Translations under genes and position numbers: made by a program
Part shown: piece after piece, positions 17,756-27,504 of the stretch
Layout: every line of letters starts with the position of its first letter
Position numbering within the stretch: position 1 is the stretch's first letter
DNA from: Saprospiraceae bacterium
GTDB taxonomy: Bacteria; Bacteroidota; Bacteroidia; Chitinophagales; Saprospiraceae
Length of the DNA stretch: 40,367 nt
Direction: 5' to 3'
NCBI GenBank assembly: GCA_022448955.1
Contig: JAKVCU010000085.1
Coordinates: 1 to 40,367 of the forward strand
The notes under the pieces: generated by a model
Databases searched by the model: none
What the model saw: only the letters and a program-made list of their open reading frames with translations
What the model was told of the DNA's origin: nothing

Positions 17756-19087
17756 TTAGTGAATACCCAAAATCCATAAAATGGCCACCCCGATCAGTCC
17801 TGAAATGCCCATTACTAAAGACTGAATAGTATAGGTATTGTATAATGTATGGACAGGTACCTTATGAAGACGGTTGAGTAACCAGAAAAAACTTGCATTT
17901 GCATGGAAGACGCAAAAAGAACCACAACCAATCAATGCAGCCATCATTTCTGCAGAATAAGGTAGTGATGTAGCCATTGGTCCAACAATAGAAGCTGATC
18001 CAATTAAGGATATAGTAATTGAACCAGTGACACTTGTTAATAGTGCAGCGATTAAGAAAGGCAATAAAAAGCCTAAAAAAGGAAGATCACTAAAAAAGCC
18101 TACCAAGCCATCTGGCATGCCACTTTCACGAATAACATAACCAAAAGCACCGCCAGCTCCAGTTATCATGATAACAAGAGCAGATTTAGTGATCGCTCGT
18201 TCTACAAGCTGACTCTCTGATGCTTTTTGAGAGGCTTTATTAACTTGGAGCCACGCTATCGCAGCTCCGATTAAAACTGCAATTACCGGGGTACTAATTA
18301 AACTGAGAATCGATCCAATGATATCTTCCTCTTTAGGAAAAAAAGCCCCGAATGCCATCAAAAAGATCGGAACAAGAATAGGTGCCAAATCTAAAAGTAC
18401 CGATTGCTTTTTACTTAAAAACTTCTCTTGATCACTAGTGAATTCTGATCGTTTTAACAGTTCATCGTCATAGGGTATTCGAAAGTTCTTACAAAAGTAA
18501 GAGGCCCAAATAATACCACCTACCATGGCAAATGCTCCAACGAAGGCATTAATGAATAAAAGTCGACCTATTTGGGCATCTAATAAAGAGACAACAGCTA
18601 GTGGACCTGGTGTTGGAGGAATAAGTGTATGAGAAACCGTTAGTCCTGCTGCAAGTGCTAAGCCTACAACAAGTATTGGTTTTTTAATTCTAACCGCCAA
18701 TGCCTCTGTGACGGGTTGCAAAACAATGTAAGCTACATCTACAAATACGGGTATGGAAATGATGTAGCCTATAATTCCCATCGCCCAAGGGAGTTTCCGC
18801 TCGCCTACCCATCTTATGACAGTATCTGATATACGAAATGCACCACCCGTTTCTTGAAGTACCTCACCAATAAATGCCCCCAATATGACCACTATAGCAA
18901 TCCATTTGAGAGTATCGCTAAATCCTTGTAGTAAAACTTCTACAGTTTTTGTGCCACCTAATCCTAGACAAAGTCCTAATCCGATTGCAGCCAATATTAG
19001 TGCAATAAATGGATGTACTTTCCATCTAGAAACAGCCAGAATCAATAGTATAAATACAATTATTAGGGTTATTAAACTAAATATCAT
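17756..19087 (-). CDS. GntP-family gluconate/sugar-acid permease
   Basis: 443 residues, the family length, with about 12-14 hydrophobic segments across the whole chain (e.g. LITLIIVFILLILAVS, IALILAAIGLGLCLGLGG, WAMGIIGYIISIPVFVDVAYI). The HTLIPPTPGPLAV motif and the IPVFVDVAYIVL segment are characteristic of Gnt permeases, inner-membrane symporters for gluconate and related sugar acids. Which acid is carried cannot be read from the sequence; with the polysaccharide genes to the right, a sugar acid from a glycan is possible. It is transcribed away from the SusC gene, with a 1.1-kb gap between them. No kinase or dehydrogenase for the product is adjacent. Two direct repeats lie in its promoter region. 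Confidence 0.93.
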   Translation of the reverse strand: MIFSLITLIIVFILLILAVSRWKVHPFIALILAAIGLGLCLGLGGTKTVEVLLQGFSDTLKWIAIVVILGAFIGEVLQETGGAFRISDTVIRWVGERKLPWAMGIIGYIISIPVFVDVAYIVLQPVTEALAVRIKKPILVVGLALAAGLTVSHTLIPPTPGPLAVVSLLDAQIGRLLFINAFVGAFAMVGGIIWASYFCKNFRIPYDDELLKRSEFTSDQEKFLSKKQSVLLDLAPILVPIFLMAFGAFFPKEEDIIGSILSLISTPVIAVLIGAAIAWLQVNKASQKASESQLVERAITKSALVIMITGAGGAFGYVIRESGMPDGLVGFFSDLPFLGFLLPFLIAALLTSVTGSITISLIGSASIVGPMATSLPYSAEMMAALIGCGSFCVFHANASFFWLLNRLHKVPVHTLYNTYTIQSLVMGISGLIGVAILWILGIH

Positions 19088-19120
19088 GCTATTTATTTTT
19101 TAAATAAATAATAAAGTTAA

Positions 19121-19163
19121 TTTATCCCAATTGGTAATATTTTAGTGATAAATTTTATCCCAA
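19121..19163 (-). promoter_or_regulatory. Direct-repeat pair upstream of the GntP gene
   Basis: TTTATCCCAA occurs at 19121-19130 and 19154-19163, 33 bp apart start to start (about three helical turns), 34-76 bp before the GntP start. It could be a regulator site; no regulator gene is in the window. Confidence 0.3.
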
Positions 19164-19354
19164 AACCCTTCAAAAAAAGAGACTTAATAGGTTTAGTACC
19201 CCAAATTACTATTGGTCGAGCATATAAAAACTATCTAAGTTAAAATGTGGTTAGTCATAGTTAATATCCTAACAATTTCGCTTTATCGATTTCTTTAAAT
19301 TTATTTAAATCATTTTTAGTAGAAGCTAAAAAGTATGACGAGCTAATACAAGCT

Positions 19355-19412
19355 CAATGAGGAAAAACCTATAAGTGTTTGTGAAAAGGGTAAGCCCTAT
19401 TTTTCCTCATTG
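19355..19412. other. Isolated stem-loop with nested hairpin
   Basis: CAATGAGGAAAAA (19355-19367) pairs perfectly with TTTTTCCTCATTG (19400-19412). The 32-nt loop holds AGGG-TAAG-CCCT (19387-19398). No gene lies close on either side. Confidence 0.5.
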
Positions 19413-19746
19413 GAAAAAATTACATTTCCTCTAGAATGACAAAAAATAGAGAGAAATAGATCTCCGTTTAAGCAGTTCTTCGCAAATCGGTCCAAATCGC
19501 TCCTCATTACAATCATGCAATCCTAAAAGTGAAATAACAAACAGTAAGTTCATTGATTCATGGTAGTGACGTTTGAGACTACTCAAACACTCTTGACATT
19601 ATTTAATCAGCTATGTCTTCAAATGCAGAATAGTCTTGATTTTTATAATAACTTAATAAAAAGTATAATAATCAGACTATCATTGACAAAACCACGTCTC
19701 TGCTTTGGTGTGAATAAAGGTATTTTGGAATTTCTAGCCTAACTAC

Positions 19747-19885
19747 TTAAGCGGCTAGTCAAAATTGCTTGTATAATAAATTCGTCAGCTCAAAAATCGT
19801 AAGTAACTGACGATAGTAGAGTTACACACGATTTTAGAACTGACTAAAAGAATTTATTATACCAATTTTCTAGCTTAACTGCTTA
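19747..19885 (+). repeat. Dispersed palindromic element, copy B (simplest copy)
   Basis: 139 bp. Outer stem: AAAATTG (19761-19767) with CAATTTT (19863-19869), and GTATAATAAATTC (19771-19783) with GAATTTATTATAC (19850-19862), perfect over 13 bp. Inner stem: 19784-19808 with 19820-19844, 21 of 25 positions pairing. Apical loop GACGATAGTAG (19809-19819). Directly before it, TCTAGCCTAACTACTTAA (19733-19750) repeats the right end of copy A, suggesting a truncated neighbour copy. It lies about 350 bp upstream of the SusC gene. Confidence 0.85.
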
Positions 19886-20231
19886 TGTATTTGAGATCAA
19901 ATAAGTTAATTATTCGACAGTTATGACTTTTGATTCTTAAATCAAGCATTCAATGTAAAGCAGCTATTTGGCTGTTGTAGCTATTCCCAAATAAATTAAG
20001 AGTTTTTCCATAGTATTATCAAATTGGAATTGAATTCCTAGGGTTTATGAAGGGAAAATGTCTGTTTTTGTGTTCAATTAATTCGTTTTGAAACGTGTCC
20101 TACCACTCTATCAACAAACCAGTTTATTAGTTGCATTTATTTAAAATTTTCACCATTGGCTTAATTCAAACACTCTATATTTTCAATTGAACAACTATTT
20201 TTTTTGCAATAATAAATAAAAAACTAATAGT

Positions 20232-23200
20232 ATGAAACTAGCCAAATTCGTTCAAACATTATTAGTGCTTTCAGGCTTGCTTTTAAGTACTTCTTTGGCA
20301 GCACAGCAAAAAGTCACCGGAACAGTATCGGATGTAGATGGAGAACCACTTATTGGGGTCAACGTCTTAGTGAAAGGTACTTCTTCCGGAACGATCACAG
20401 ATTTTGATGGATCTTATGAAGTGATTATTCCTGAAGGTGGTACTGTACTCATTTTTTCTTACACGGGTTTCGATAATACAGAAATCACTGTAGGTAATCA
20501 ATCTGTCATTGATATCACAATGGAAGAGGGAGTCTCTTTAGAAGAGGTTGTGGTAGTCGGTTACTCTACACAAAAGAAAGCAAATCTGACCGGTGCTGTT
20601 ACTGCAATAGGTCAAGAAAACTTAAGAGATCGGCCGCTAACGAGCGCTGCAACAGCTCTCCAGGGGTCTGCCCCAGGCGTATTTGTCAACCAGAATTCAG
20701 GGCAACCGGGTAGGGATGATGTACTTATCCGAATACGGGGTGTTGGTACACTGAATAATGCTAATCCATTGGTTTTGGTGGATGGAATTGAAGCTCCTCT
20801 TAGTAATCTCAATCCTGATGATATTGAAAGCATTACAGTCCTTAAAGATGCAGCCTCCTCCGCTATTTATGGCTCTAGAGCAGCCAATGGCGTAGTCTTG
20901 GTAACAACTAAAAGAGGTACTGATCAAGAGGGAGTGTCTTTTAATTATAATGGCTACTATGGTATAACAGAAGCAATCAGACTTCCAGACATAGTGGATG
21001 ACGCTGCAACCTTTGCAGAATTATGGAATGAAGCAGCTACAAATTTTGGTGAACCAGAAAGGTTCTCTGCTCAGCAAATTGCGGACTTCAGAGCTAATAG
21101 TCCAAACACCAATTTATTTGATCAAATGTTTGATAGTGCTCCTATTCAACAGCACAATTTCAGTGTTTCTGGAAATTCAAATAAAACCAATTATAGATTT
21201 TCTTTTGGTATTCTAGATCAAGATGGTGTAGTACCAAAAGCTGATTTCCAACGTTTTTCTACTAGATTAAACTTAGATACTAGAGTTATCGATGGCTTGA
21301 ATATCGGGGTTAATTTAGCCCTAACTAGGGGAGATCGTAATGGAGCTAGTGAAGATTTATCAGCAGGCGGCGATGCTTCTATTATCGCGTGGATGTCCAG
21401 AACAATGCCTATTGATGAAGTAATCAATTCAGATGGATTTTTGGTTAGGCCAAACAACGGATTGGTGAATGGTTTAATTAATAATGCGCGAAGAGATTTT
21501 AACCGGATTGATAATGATATTCTTGGGTCTACCTATGCGGAATACGAAATCTTAGATGGTTGGAAAGTAAAAGGTACTGCAGCAATTAATTATCGGCACT
21601 ATTTTCAGCGTTTTACAAATATTGCATTAACTACTGCCGATCCAATTACAAACGTACTCTCAACTGATCCATCCGCGGCGCGGTCGGCTTCAAGAGCTGC
21701 GTGGAATTCCCTCAATATTACAACCTGGTTACAAACAACTTACGAAAAATCATTTGGTCCCCATGACATTAAGTTTTTAGGTGGTTTCAATCAGGAAACC
21801 AGCCAAACAGAAAGCTTCAATGGGTCTCGAACTACATTCACCTCTAACAATATTTTAACGCTTAATGCTGGTGACCCTTCTACAGCTTCTAATAGTGAAG
21901 GGGGTACCCAATGGGCATTACAATCCTATTTTGGAAGATTCAATTATGTATTTGGTGATAAGTATTTATTTGAAGCCAATGTACGTTATGATGGATCTTC
22001 TAGATTTAAGAATGATAAGTGGGGTGTATTTCCCTCCTTCTCAGCTGGTTGGATTATTTCAGAAGAGTCTTTCTTTAATATTCCTTCAATCGAATTCTTG
22101 AAGATCAGAGGTTCTTGGGGACAGTTAGGAAATCAAAATATTGGAGACTTCCGTTATGCTCGTAACCTTAGTTTAACACAAAACTATTCGTTTGGAGAAA
22201 CCATTGCACAAGGAGTCGCTCAAACTTCTCTCGGAAACCCTGATTTGAGATGGGAGGTTACCACGACTACTAATATTGGATTCAATATGCATTTGCTAAA
22301 TGGTAAACTTCAATTGGAAGGAGACTATTTCACTCGATTAACGGAAGATATCTTATTTGATGTTCCAGTTCCTTCTATTACTGGTTTTGGCAGCCAAATT
22401 TTGAACTCCGCGGAGGTAGAAAATAGAGGCTGGGAATTAATTGCCAGCTATCGTGAGAAAGTTGGTGATTGGACTTTCTCTGTAGGTGGTAATGTGACGA
22501 ATGTTCAAAATGAATTAAAAAAGTTAAATAAGACCTTATCTGGTGACGATGTAGACAGACAAATTAGTCAATATACTATTTTGGAACCAGGAGCACCGAT
22601 TGCTGCATTTTTTGGATACGTATCAGACGGTATATTCCGCTCTCAAGCAGAATTAGATGCTGCACCTGATCATTCTGCCATCAATCCGAATTTTGGTGTT
22701 GGTGATATTCGATTAGTAGATACAAATGGAGATGGTATTATTGGTCCAGATGATCGACAGGTTATTGGAAATCAACAACCTGAATGGGTTTATGGTTTTA
22801 ACCTTTCAGTTGGTTTTAAAGGCTTTGAATTGTCAGCTCTTGTTCAGGGAGCTTCTAATTACTATAGCTATGGTTACTCCCATCTTTTCTGGCCTTTTGA
22901 CAATAGTCATGGTGTTGATACAAGATGGTTGGATCGTTACACTCCAGACAATACTGGTGCTTCTATGCCAAGGCTCTTCTTAGGCCAAGGACCTTCTACA
23001 TCAGTAGTTAATAGTTTCTGGTTGTTGGATAGAAGCCACTTTAGACTAAGAAATGTATCATTAAGCTATACATTCCCTCAATCTCTAATTGGAAGTACCT
23101 TCATAAGTGGTTTGAAAGTGTATATAAACGGACAGAACTTAGCTACTTTCACAGACTTTCCATTCTTTGATCCAGAAAGAGAGTCCGGTGCACAAAGAGC

Positions 23201-23258
23201 AAGCTCTAGTTTTCCTAATCTATCAATTATCTCAGGTGGCGTAAACTTAAACTTTTAG
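20232..23258 (+). CDS. SusC/RagA-type TonB-dependent outer-membrane transporter
   Basis: 1008 residues, normal for the family. Signal peptide (1-25), a carboxypeptidase-regulatory-like domain (about 27-98, GTVSDVDGEPLIGVNVLVKG), a TonB box near 104-113 (EEVVVVGYST), and the plug with the SusC signatures VLVDGIEAPLSNLNPDDIES and ITVLKDAASSAIYGSRAANG. The C-terminal ~750 residues are an outer-membrane beta-barrel ending in Phe (SIISGGVNLNF). With SusD it forms the barrel-and-lid complex that takes up oligomers at the expense of proton motive force through TonB. It is first in a plus-strand run with SusD 237 bp downstream. The absence of an extended STN domain suggests no direct FecI/FecR-type signalling. 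Confidence 0.97.
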   Translation: MKLAKFVQTLLVLSGLLLSTSLAAQQKVTGTVSDVDGEPLIGVNVLVKGTSSGTITDFDGSYEVIIPEGGTVLIFSYTGFDNTEITVGNQSVIDITMEEGVSLEEVVVVGYSTQKKANLTGAVTAIGQENLRDRPLTSAATALQGSAPGVFVNQNSGQPGRDDVLIRIRGVGTLNNANPLVLVDGIEAPLSNLNPDDIESITVLKDAASSAIYGSRAANGVVLVTTKRGTDQEGVSFNYNGYYGITEAIRLPDIVDDAATFAELWNEAATNFGEPERFSAQQIADFRANSPNTNLFDQMFDSAPIQQHNFSVSGNSNKTNYRFSFGILDQDGVVPKADFQRFSTRLNLDTRVIDGLNIGVNLALTRGDRNGASEDLSAGGDASIIAWMSRTMPIDEVINSDGFLVRPNNGLVNGLINNARRDFNRIDNDILGSTYAEYEILDGWKVKGTAAINYRHYFQRFTNIALTTADPITNVLSTDPSAARSASRAAWNSLNITTWLQTTYEKSFGPHDIKFLGGFNQETSQTESFNGSRTTFTSNNILTLNAGDPSTASNSEGGTQWALQSYFGRFNYVFGDKYLFEANVRYDGSSRFKNDKWGVFPSFSAGWIISEESFFNIPSIEFLKIRGSWGQLGNQNIGDFRYARNLSLTQNYSFGETIAQGVAQTSLGNPDLRWEVTTTTNIGFNMHLLNGKLQLEGDYFTRLTEDILFDVPVPSITGFGSQILNSAEVENRGWELIASYREKVGDWTFSVGGNVTNVQNELKKLNKTLSGDDVDRQISQYTILEPGAPIAAFFGYVSDGIFRSQAELDAAPDHSAINPNFGVGDIRLVDTNGDGIIGPDDRQVIGNQQPEWVYGFNLSVGFKGFELSALVQGASNYYSYGYSHLFWPFDNSHGVDTRWLDRYTPDNTGASMPRLFLGQGPSTSVVNSFWLLDRSHFRLRNVSLSYTFPQSLIGSTFISGLKVYINGQNLATFTDFPFFDPERESGAQRASSSFPNLSIISGGVNLNF

Positions 23259-23495
23259 TAATGTGTAGATATGCATATACCTACTTCCATTTTTAAAAGA
23301 AATTTCGTATCTTTCAGAAAGAATTGAAAGTGGGTTCGTAAATGATTATAAACATTTTGCACTTTACAAAATTGTCATGCTTTAGACTAATTTGTTTTTT
23401 GAATGCACATATTTATTATTTTGTTAATTTTTGATTTGCACAATCTTATTTGTTTAATTAATTAAATTTTAAATATTTATTTTAAACTCGAAAAA

Positions 23496-25067
23496 ATGAA
23501 GAACTTAATATATTTTTTAGGCCTAACCATCTTGTTAGGAATTACCTCCTGCTCGGAGGATGAATTGGATTTAAATCCAGTCGATAGTGGGTCAGTAGAT
23601 GGCTTTTTCACCTCAACTTCTGATTTAGTGGCAGGTGTCAATGGTATCTATAATGCTTTCACTGGTGACTGGTGGGGAGGAGCCTTTGTTCATGTCCAAC
23701 CACATTTCGAAGCAGCCACTGAAAATGCAATCATTTGCTGTTCTTGGGAATATCAGTACAAGCAAATTGCTCAGGGAACGATGAACTCGGCAACAGGAGG
23801 TGTAATTAGATTTAAGTGGGATTACGGGTATCAGGCTATTTTCAGAATCAATTCTATTTTGGAAGTTTTACGGTCAGGAACTATTGAAGATTTAACACCA
23901 GAAATATCCCAGCAGATAGAGGGAGAATTGAGGTTTTTGAGGGCATACGTTTATCACCATTTAACTTTTTTATACGGAGATGTGCCATTGGTACAAAGTG
24001 TCCTTACTCCAGATGAAGCAAGAAGTATTGAGCGGACGGACAAGAGTACTGTGGAAACTTTTATGTTTGCAGATTTAGACTTTGCCATTGCTAACTTAAA
24101 CGAGCAACCTTTCCAAGGAGAGTTTGGCCGTCCTACAAAAGTGGCAGCTATGACCCTAAAAGGACAAGCATTAATGTATCGTAATCAATTCGGTGACGCA
24201 GCTAATACACTTGCTCAAGTCATGGCGTTAGAAGGTAGTGCTGTACAATTAGATTCCGACTATGAAAGTTTATTCAGAGGAGCAAACGAGCAAAGCCCTG
24301 AGATCATTTGGTCATTACAATACGTAGATAACGAAGTTGGTGATGGAGAGGGTAATTTCCTTGCAGCTCATTATGGACCTAATCAATTGGATGGTACTTC
24401 AGCTTCTCAAGGAGGAGGATGGGGATCTTTCCAATATACTCAAGCGCTTTTGGACGAATATTATATGACGGATGGATTGCCTTCTGATCAATCTCCTTTA
24501 TATGATGCCAATAATCCTTTCGCGAATAGAGACTCAAGGTTTGAAGGTACTTTCTTCTTTCCAGGAACTGTATATAGAGGCACAGTTCTGACTGAAAATA
24601 ATTTCCTTTCAAATGGGGCTGAAAAGACCATTAAAATTGCATCCAGAAAATGGAAAACAGAAACTTCTAATAATAGTTTCTCGAATAATGGAGCTGCAGA
24701 TTTTGTATTACTTCGTTATGCCGATGTATTGTTGATGTACGCAGAAGCGATCAATGAAACTGCCGGGCCTAATTCTGAAGCATATGATGCCATCAATAAG
24801 GTTAGGGCTAGAGCTAATATGCCACCTATCGCAGAAGGCTTAAGTCAAGATCAAATGCGTGAAGAAATTAAGCATGAGCGAGAAGTAGAGTTTTTCCTAG
24901 AAGGAACCCGGTATTTTGACCTATTAAGATGGAGAGATGCCCAAGATGTTTTATTGCAGGTTACAGAAGAGACTAGGTCCTTCGATCCAAGCAAACACTA
25001 TTTATGGCCAGTGCCTCAGTTTGCCATTGATCAAAGTCCTAATATCTCTCAGAATCCAGGTTATTAA
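23496..25067 (+). CDS. SusD/RagB-type surface glycan-binding lipoprotein
   Basis: 523 residues. The signal peptide ends in a lipobox (LLGITSC, Cys19), so it is a lipoprotein, followed by acidic residues (SEDELDL) that favour surface export. The N-terminal SusD domain has the usual TPR-like start (FFTSTSDLVAGVNGIYNAF) and the RFLRAYVYHHLTFLYGDVPL motif; the C-terminal domain ends with VLLRYADVLLMYAEAINE, EREVEFFLEGTRYFDLLRW and HYLWPVPQFAIDQSPNISQN, all typical of RagB/SusD. It forms the lid on the SusC barrel and binds the incoming ligand. Repeat copy C begins immediately after the stop codon. Confidence 0.96.
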   Translation: MKNLIYFLGLTILLGITSCSEDELDLNPVDSGSVDGFFTSTSDLVAGVNGIYNAFTGDWWGGAFVHVQPHFEAATENAIICCSWEYQYKQIAQGTMNSATGGVIRFKWDYGYQAIFRINSILEVLRSGTIEDLTPEISQQIEGELRFLRAYVYHHLTFLYGDVPLVQSVLTPDEARSIERTDKSTVETFMFADLDFAIANLNEQPFQGEFGRPTKVAAMTLKGQALMYRNQFGDAANTLAQVMALEGSAVQLDSDYESLFRGANEQSPEIIWSLQYVDNEVGDGEGNFLAAHYGPNQLDGTSASQGGGWGSFQYTQALLDEYYMTDGLPSDQSPLYDANNPFANRDSRFEGTFFFPGTVYRGTVLTENNFLSNGAEKTIKIASRKWKTETSNNSFSNNGAADFVLLRYADVLLMYAEAINETAGPNSEAYDAINKVRARANMPPIAEGLSQDQMREEIKHEREVEFFLEGTRYFDLLRWRDAQDVLLQVTEETRSFDPSKHYLWPVPQFAIDQSPNISQNPGY

Positions 25068-25068
25068 T

Positions 25069-25199
25069 AGCTTAGATAAATTGCAAGCACAATAAAATTG
25101 TTAGCTCAAAAATCGTAAGGCACTAACGATAGAAAAGTTGCCGATGATTTTTGAGTTGACGTTGGAAATTTATTGTATCAACCTTTTAATATAACTGGA
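25069..25199 (+). repeat. Dispersed palindromic element, copy C, directly after susD
   Basis: Begins within 2 bp of the susD stop codon. Inner stem CTCAAAAATC (25105-25114) pairs perfectly with GATTTTTGAG (25146-25155), and GGCACT faces AGTTGCC next to the loop (core AACGATAGAAA). Outer parts CAATAAA / TTTATTG are kept. Compared with copy B, several paired positions changed on both sides. It would form the 3' end of the susCD transcript. Confidence 0.8.
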
Positions 25200-25420
25200 G
25201 TAATTACTACAATATGGCTTTGCATTAGAGGATACTATCTAAGTGATGTAAGCTGTTGTAAATAATTCTGTTAACTCATTTTCATTTTGCCAAAATGTTG
25301 AAACTTGATTTTCACAAAGTTAATAGCGCAAATTTGCTGGGATTTTGTAAAAAAATGAGGTGACAGAATTTAGTCCTTTAACTTAAAATAGTTATATTAT
25401 AAATATTCTTGTAAATTATA

Positions 25421-25445
25421 GAAAGGCTCAATCTTTGAGCCTTTC
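25421..25445 (+). terminator. Hairpin just upstream of the CRTAC1-like gene
   Basis: GAAAGGCTCAA (25421-25431) pairs perfectly with TTGAGCCTTTC (25435-25445), 3-nt loop. It lies 19 bp before the ATG at 25465. It may end the susCD transcript or cover the translation start. In the rest of the 397-bp gap (25068-25464) only repeat copy C is seen. Confidence 0.65.
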
Positions 25446-25464
25446 TATAGTAATTTCTTACCTA

Positions 25465-27360
25465 ATGATTAGACCATTACTTTTTTTATGCTTAATGACC
25501 ATAATAAGCATACAGCTAGTGAGTCAAACAAGGTTCACGAATGTTACAGAGGATGCAGGTATTGATCACACCTTTGATATTTTCGAGGGGACATTCGGCG
25601 GTGGCGCAGCAGTGATCGACTTCAATCAGGATGGATGGGAAGATATATTTTTGGCAGGAGGTCAAGGGAAAGATCAATTGCTACAAAATCAAGGCGATGG
25701 TACCTTTATAGATGTCTCAGAGGAGTATGGCTTAGGAGTTTTAGATGGTTATGTAACTCAGGGTGCTGCTGTTGCTGACGTAAATAAAGATGGCTGGCCT
25801 GATCTTTTTATTACCACCATTGCTTTTGTACTTGGTGACGGGTTTGCCAAAGCTCCCAACGTTCTGTTAATTAATCATGAGGGTACTTTCGTAGATGAAT
25901 CCTCATCTTTTGGCTTGCTGGAAAGCACTTTTTCCACTGGAGCATCTTTTGGAGATGTCAATAGTGATGGATATCCTGACTTATATGTCTGTAATTATTT
26001 TGACAATTATCAAGGCTCTTTAGATGCTTTTAATGGTCCTCTGCAGAATGGCGATATCCAGCCTGGAACGGATCTGTTTTATATTAATAACCGAGGCCAA
26101 GGTTTTGTTGAAGCCTCAACAGATTTTGGAATTTCTGGAATGGGATTGACTTTTCAAGCGTTATGGTCTGACTTCGATAATGATCGGGATTTAGACTTAT
26201 TAATCGTTAATGATTTTGGTTATCGAGGAACACCTAATTTATTATACAGAAACGAATATCCTAGGAATGAATTTACCGAAGTAGGATCTGAAAAAAACTT
26301 CAATTATGGTATCAATGGTATGGGGATTAGTTCTTGTGATGTGAATGAGGATGGCTGGTTGGACTACAAAATTACCAATATTGGAATTTCTCCATTCTTG
26401 ATCAATAATGGAAAGGATGCACCATTTACTGAAGAATCAGAAATTCGAGGTACTGCCTTTAGTTCTGTCAGAGTTAATGGCGGTTATTGGGTCTCTCCAT
26501 ATAGTTGGGGAATTAATTTTTTTGATGTAGATAATGATATGGATTCAGATCTTTACATTACGAATGGGGCGTTAAACCCAGAAATGGCTCCCAATCCTAA
26601 TCTATTGCTGGAAAATGAAAACGGTAACTTTTCGGATATCGGGTTTATATCGCGTACTAATGATCATTCGATCGGAAGAGGTTCTATCGTTTTTGACTAT
26701 GACCACGATGGAGACCTGGATTTGTTGGTCATCAACCAAATGCCTTTCAGTAATGAAGATGTTGGGGTTGACTTTCATGGTACTCGTCTTTATCGGAATG
26801 ACAACGACAATTTAAATAATTGGTTAAAGGTTAAATTAATAGGGGAACAATCTGAATCTAGTGGAATTGGTTCTAGGGTGGAGATACATACAAATGATCG
26901 ATTGTTGATTAGAGAAATTTATGGTGGCTCTAGTCATGAATCACAAAATACTACCATTGCGCACTTCGGTCTTGGAACGATAAACCAAATTGACTCGCTT
27001 GTCATTAAATGGAATAGGGGGCACACCCAAATTCTACTTGATGTAGAAGCTAATCAAACCCTTGAAGTTCGAGAAGAAATTAAAGATCAGCTTTCCTCTT
27101 ACAATCAGGAACATCTGATTGTTTATCCCAATGCTTTTAGGGATGAAGTAGCTATTTCTTATCAATTGCCAGTTCCCAGTCAGATCAGGATGAACGTTTT
27201 TGATACCCAAGGAAGCTTAGTAAAACAGCTTATTCCTTCAAAAGAAGGCTTTTGGGGCACCTATACTTGGCAGGTTCCTGAAGAAATTCCTGCTGGGCTC
27301 TATTTATTTGTGCTTGAAACAGATAGCGGAATACATGTAGCAAAAGGTATTAAAAAATAG
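25465..27360 (+). CDS. CRTAC1-like FG-GAP/VCBS repeat protein with ASPIC/UnbV and T9SS domain
   Basis: 631 residues from the ATG at 25465; a TTG ten codons upstream is rejected because it lies inside a hairpin, while the ATG begins a good signal peptide (MIRPLLFLCLMTIISIQLVSQ). Seven calcium-binding FG-GAP/VCBS motifs follow (DFNQDGWEDIFLAGG, DVNKDGWPDLFIT, DVNSDGYPDLYVCN, DFDNDRDLDLLIVND, DVNEDGWLDYKITN, DVDNDMDSDLYITNG, DYDHDGDLDLLVIN), expected to build a beta-propeller. Next is an ASPIC/UnbV domain (about 475-545, GIGSRVEIHTNDRLLIREI then SSHESQNTTIAHFGLG), as in CRTAC1 proteins. The end is a type A T9SS domain (VYPNAFRDEV ... AGLYLFVLETDSG). Such proteins are often encoded beside SusCD; their role is not established, and binding of ligand or calcium-dependent surface attachment is inferred. 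Confidence 0.92.
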   Translation: MIRPLLFLCLMTIISIQLVSQTRFTNVTEDAGIDHTFDIFEGTFGGGAAVIDFNQDGWEDIFLAGGQGKDQLLQNQGDGTFIDVSEEYGLGVLDGYVTQGAAVADVNKDGWPDLFITTIAFVLGDGFAKAPNVLLINHEGTFVDESSSFGLLESTFSTGASFGDVNSDGYPDLYVCNYFDNYQGSLDAFNGPLQNGDIQPGTDLFYINNRGQGFVEASTDFGISGMGLTFQALWSDFDNDRDLDLLIVNDFGYRGTPNLLYRNEYPRNEFTEVGSEKNFNYGINGMGISSCDVNEDGWLDYKITNIGISPFLINNGKDAPFTEESEIRGTAFSSVRVNGGYWVSPYSWGINFFDVDNDMDSDLYITNGALNPEMAPNPNLLLENENGNFSDIGFISRTNDHSIGRGSIVFDYDHDGDLDLLVINQMPFSNEDVGVDFHGTRLYRNDNDNLNNWLKVKLIGEQSESSGIGSRVEIHTNDRLLIREIYGGSSHESQNTTIAHFGLGTINQIDSLVIKWNRGHTQILLDVEANQTLEVREEIKDQLSSYNQEHLIVYPNAFRDEVAISYQLPVPSQIRMNVFDTQGSLVKQLIPSKEGFWGTYTWQVPEEIPAGLYLFVLETDSGIHVAKGIKK

Positions 27361-27450
27361 ATGGTGTAAAAAATTATGTTGGCTCATTTTTTTATCCAAA
27401 CTATAGGAAAAAACGAACTAAAAAAGGTTTGAGGTTTTAACTTGGTGAAA

Positions 27451-27484
27451 TTTAAAACAATAATGATTTAGCCCAATAACTTTG
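27451..27484 (+). promoter_or_regulatory. Putative promoter of the type B T9SS gene
   Basis: TAACTTTG (27477-27484) matches TAnnTTTG exactly and lies 20 bp before the ATG. A weak TTTA (27451-27454) sits 22 nt upstream. It suggests the gene can be transcribed apart from the CRTAC1-like gene. Confidence 0.4.
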
Positions 27485-27504
27485 ATTGTATTAATAGCGC
27501 TAAA

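Larger units (their letters stand above)
19088..20231. other. 1.1-kb gap between GntP and SusC genes
   Basis: No gene is supported. Contents: two TTTATCCCAA direct repeats (19121, 19154), a near-consensus minus-strand TAATTTGG (19208 to 19201) that may be the GntP promoter, a 13-bp hairpin with a nested hairpin (19355-19412), and repeat copy B (19747-19885). No exact TAnnTTTG box was found before the SusC gene. A 60-codon frame at 19560-19742 has no recognisable features. Confidence 0.55.

Noticed and set aside
25435-25464. TTG start ten codons upstream for the CRTAC1-like protein
   Set aside because: It lies inside a perfect hairpin and breaks up the signal peptide; ATG at 25465 fits better.
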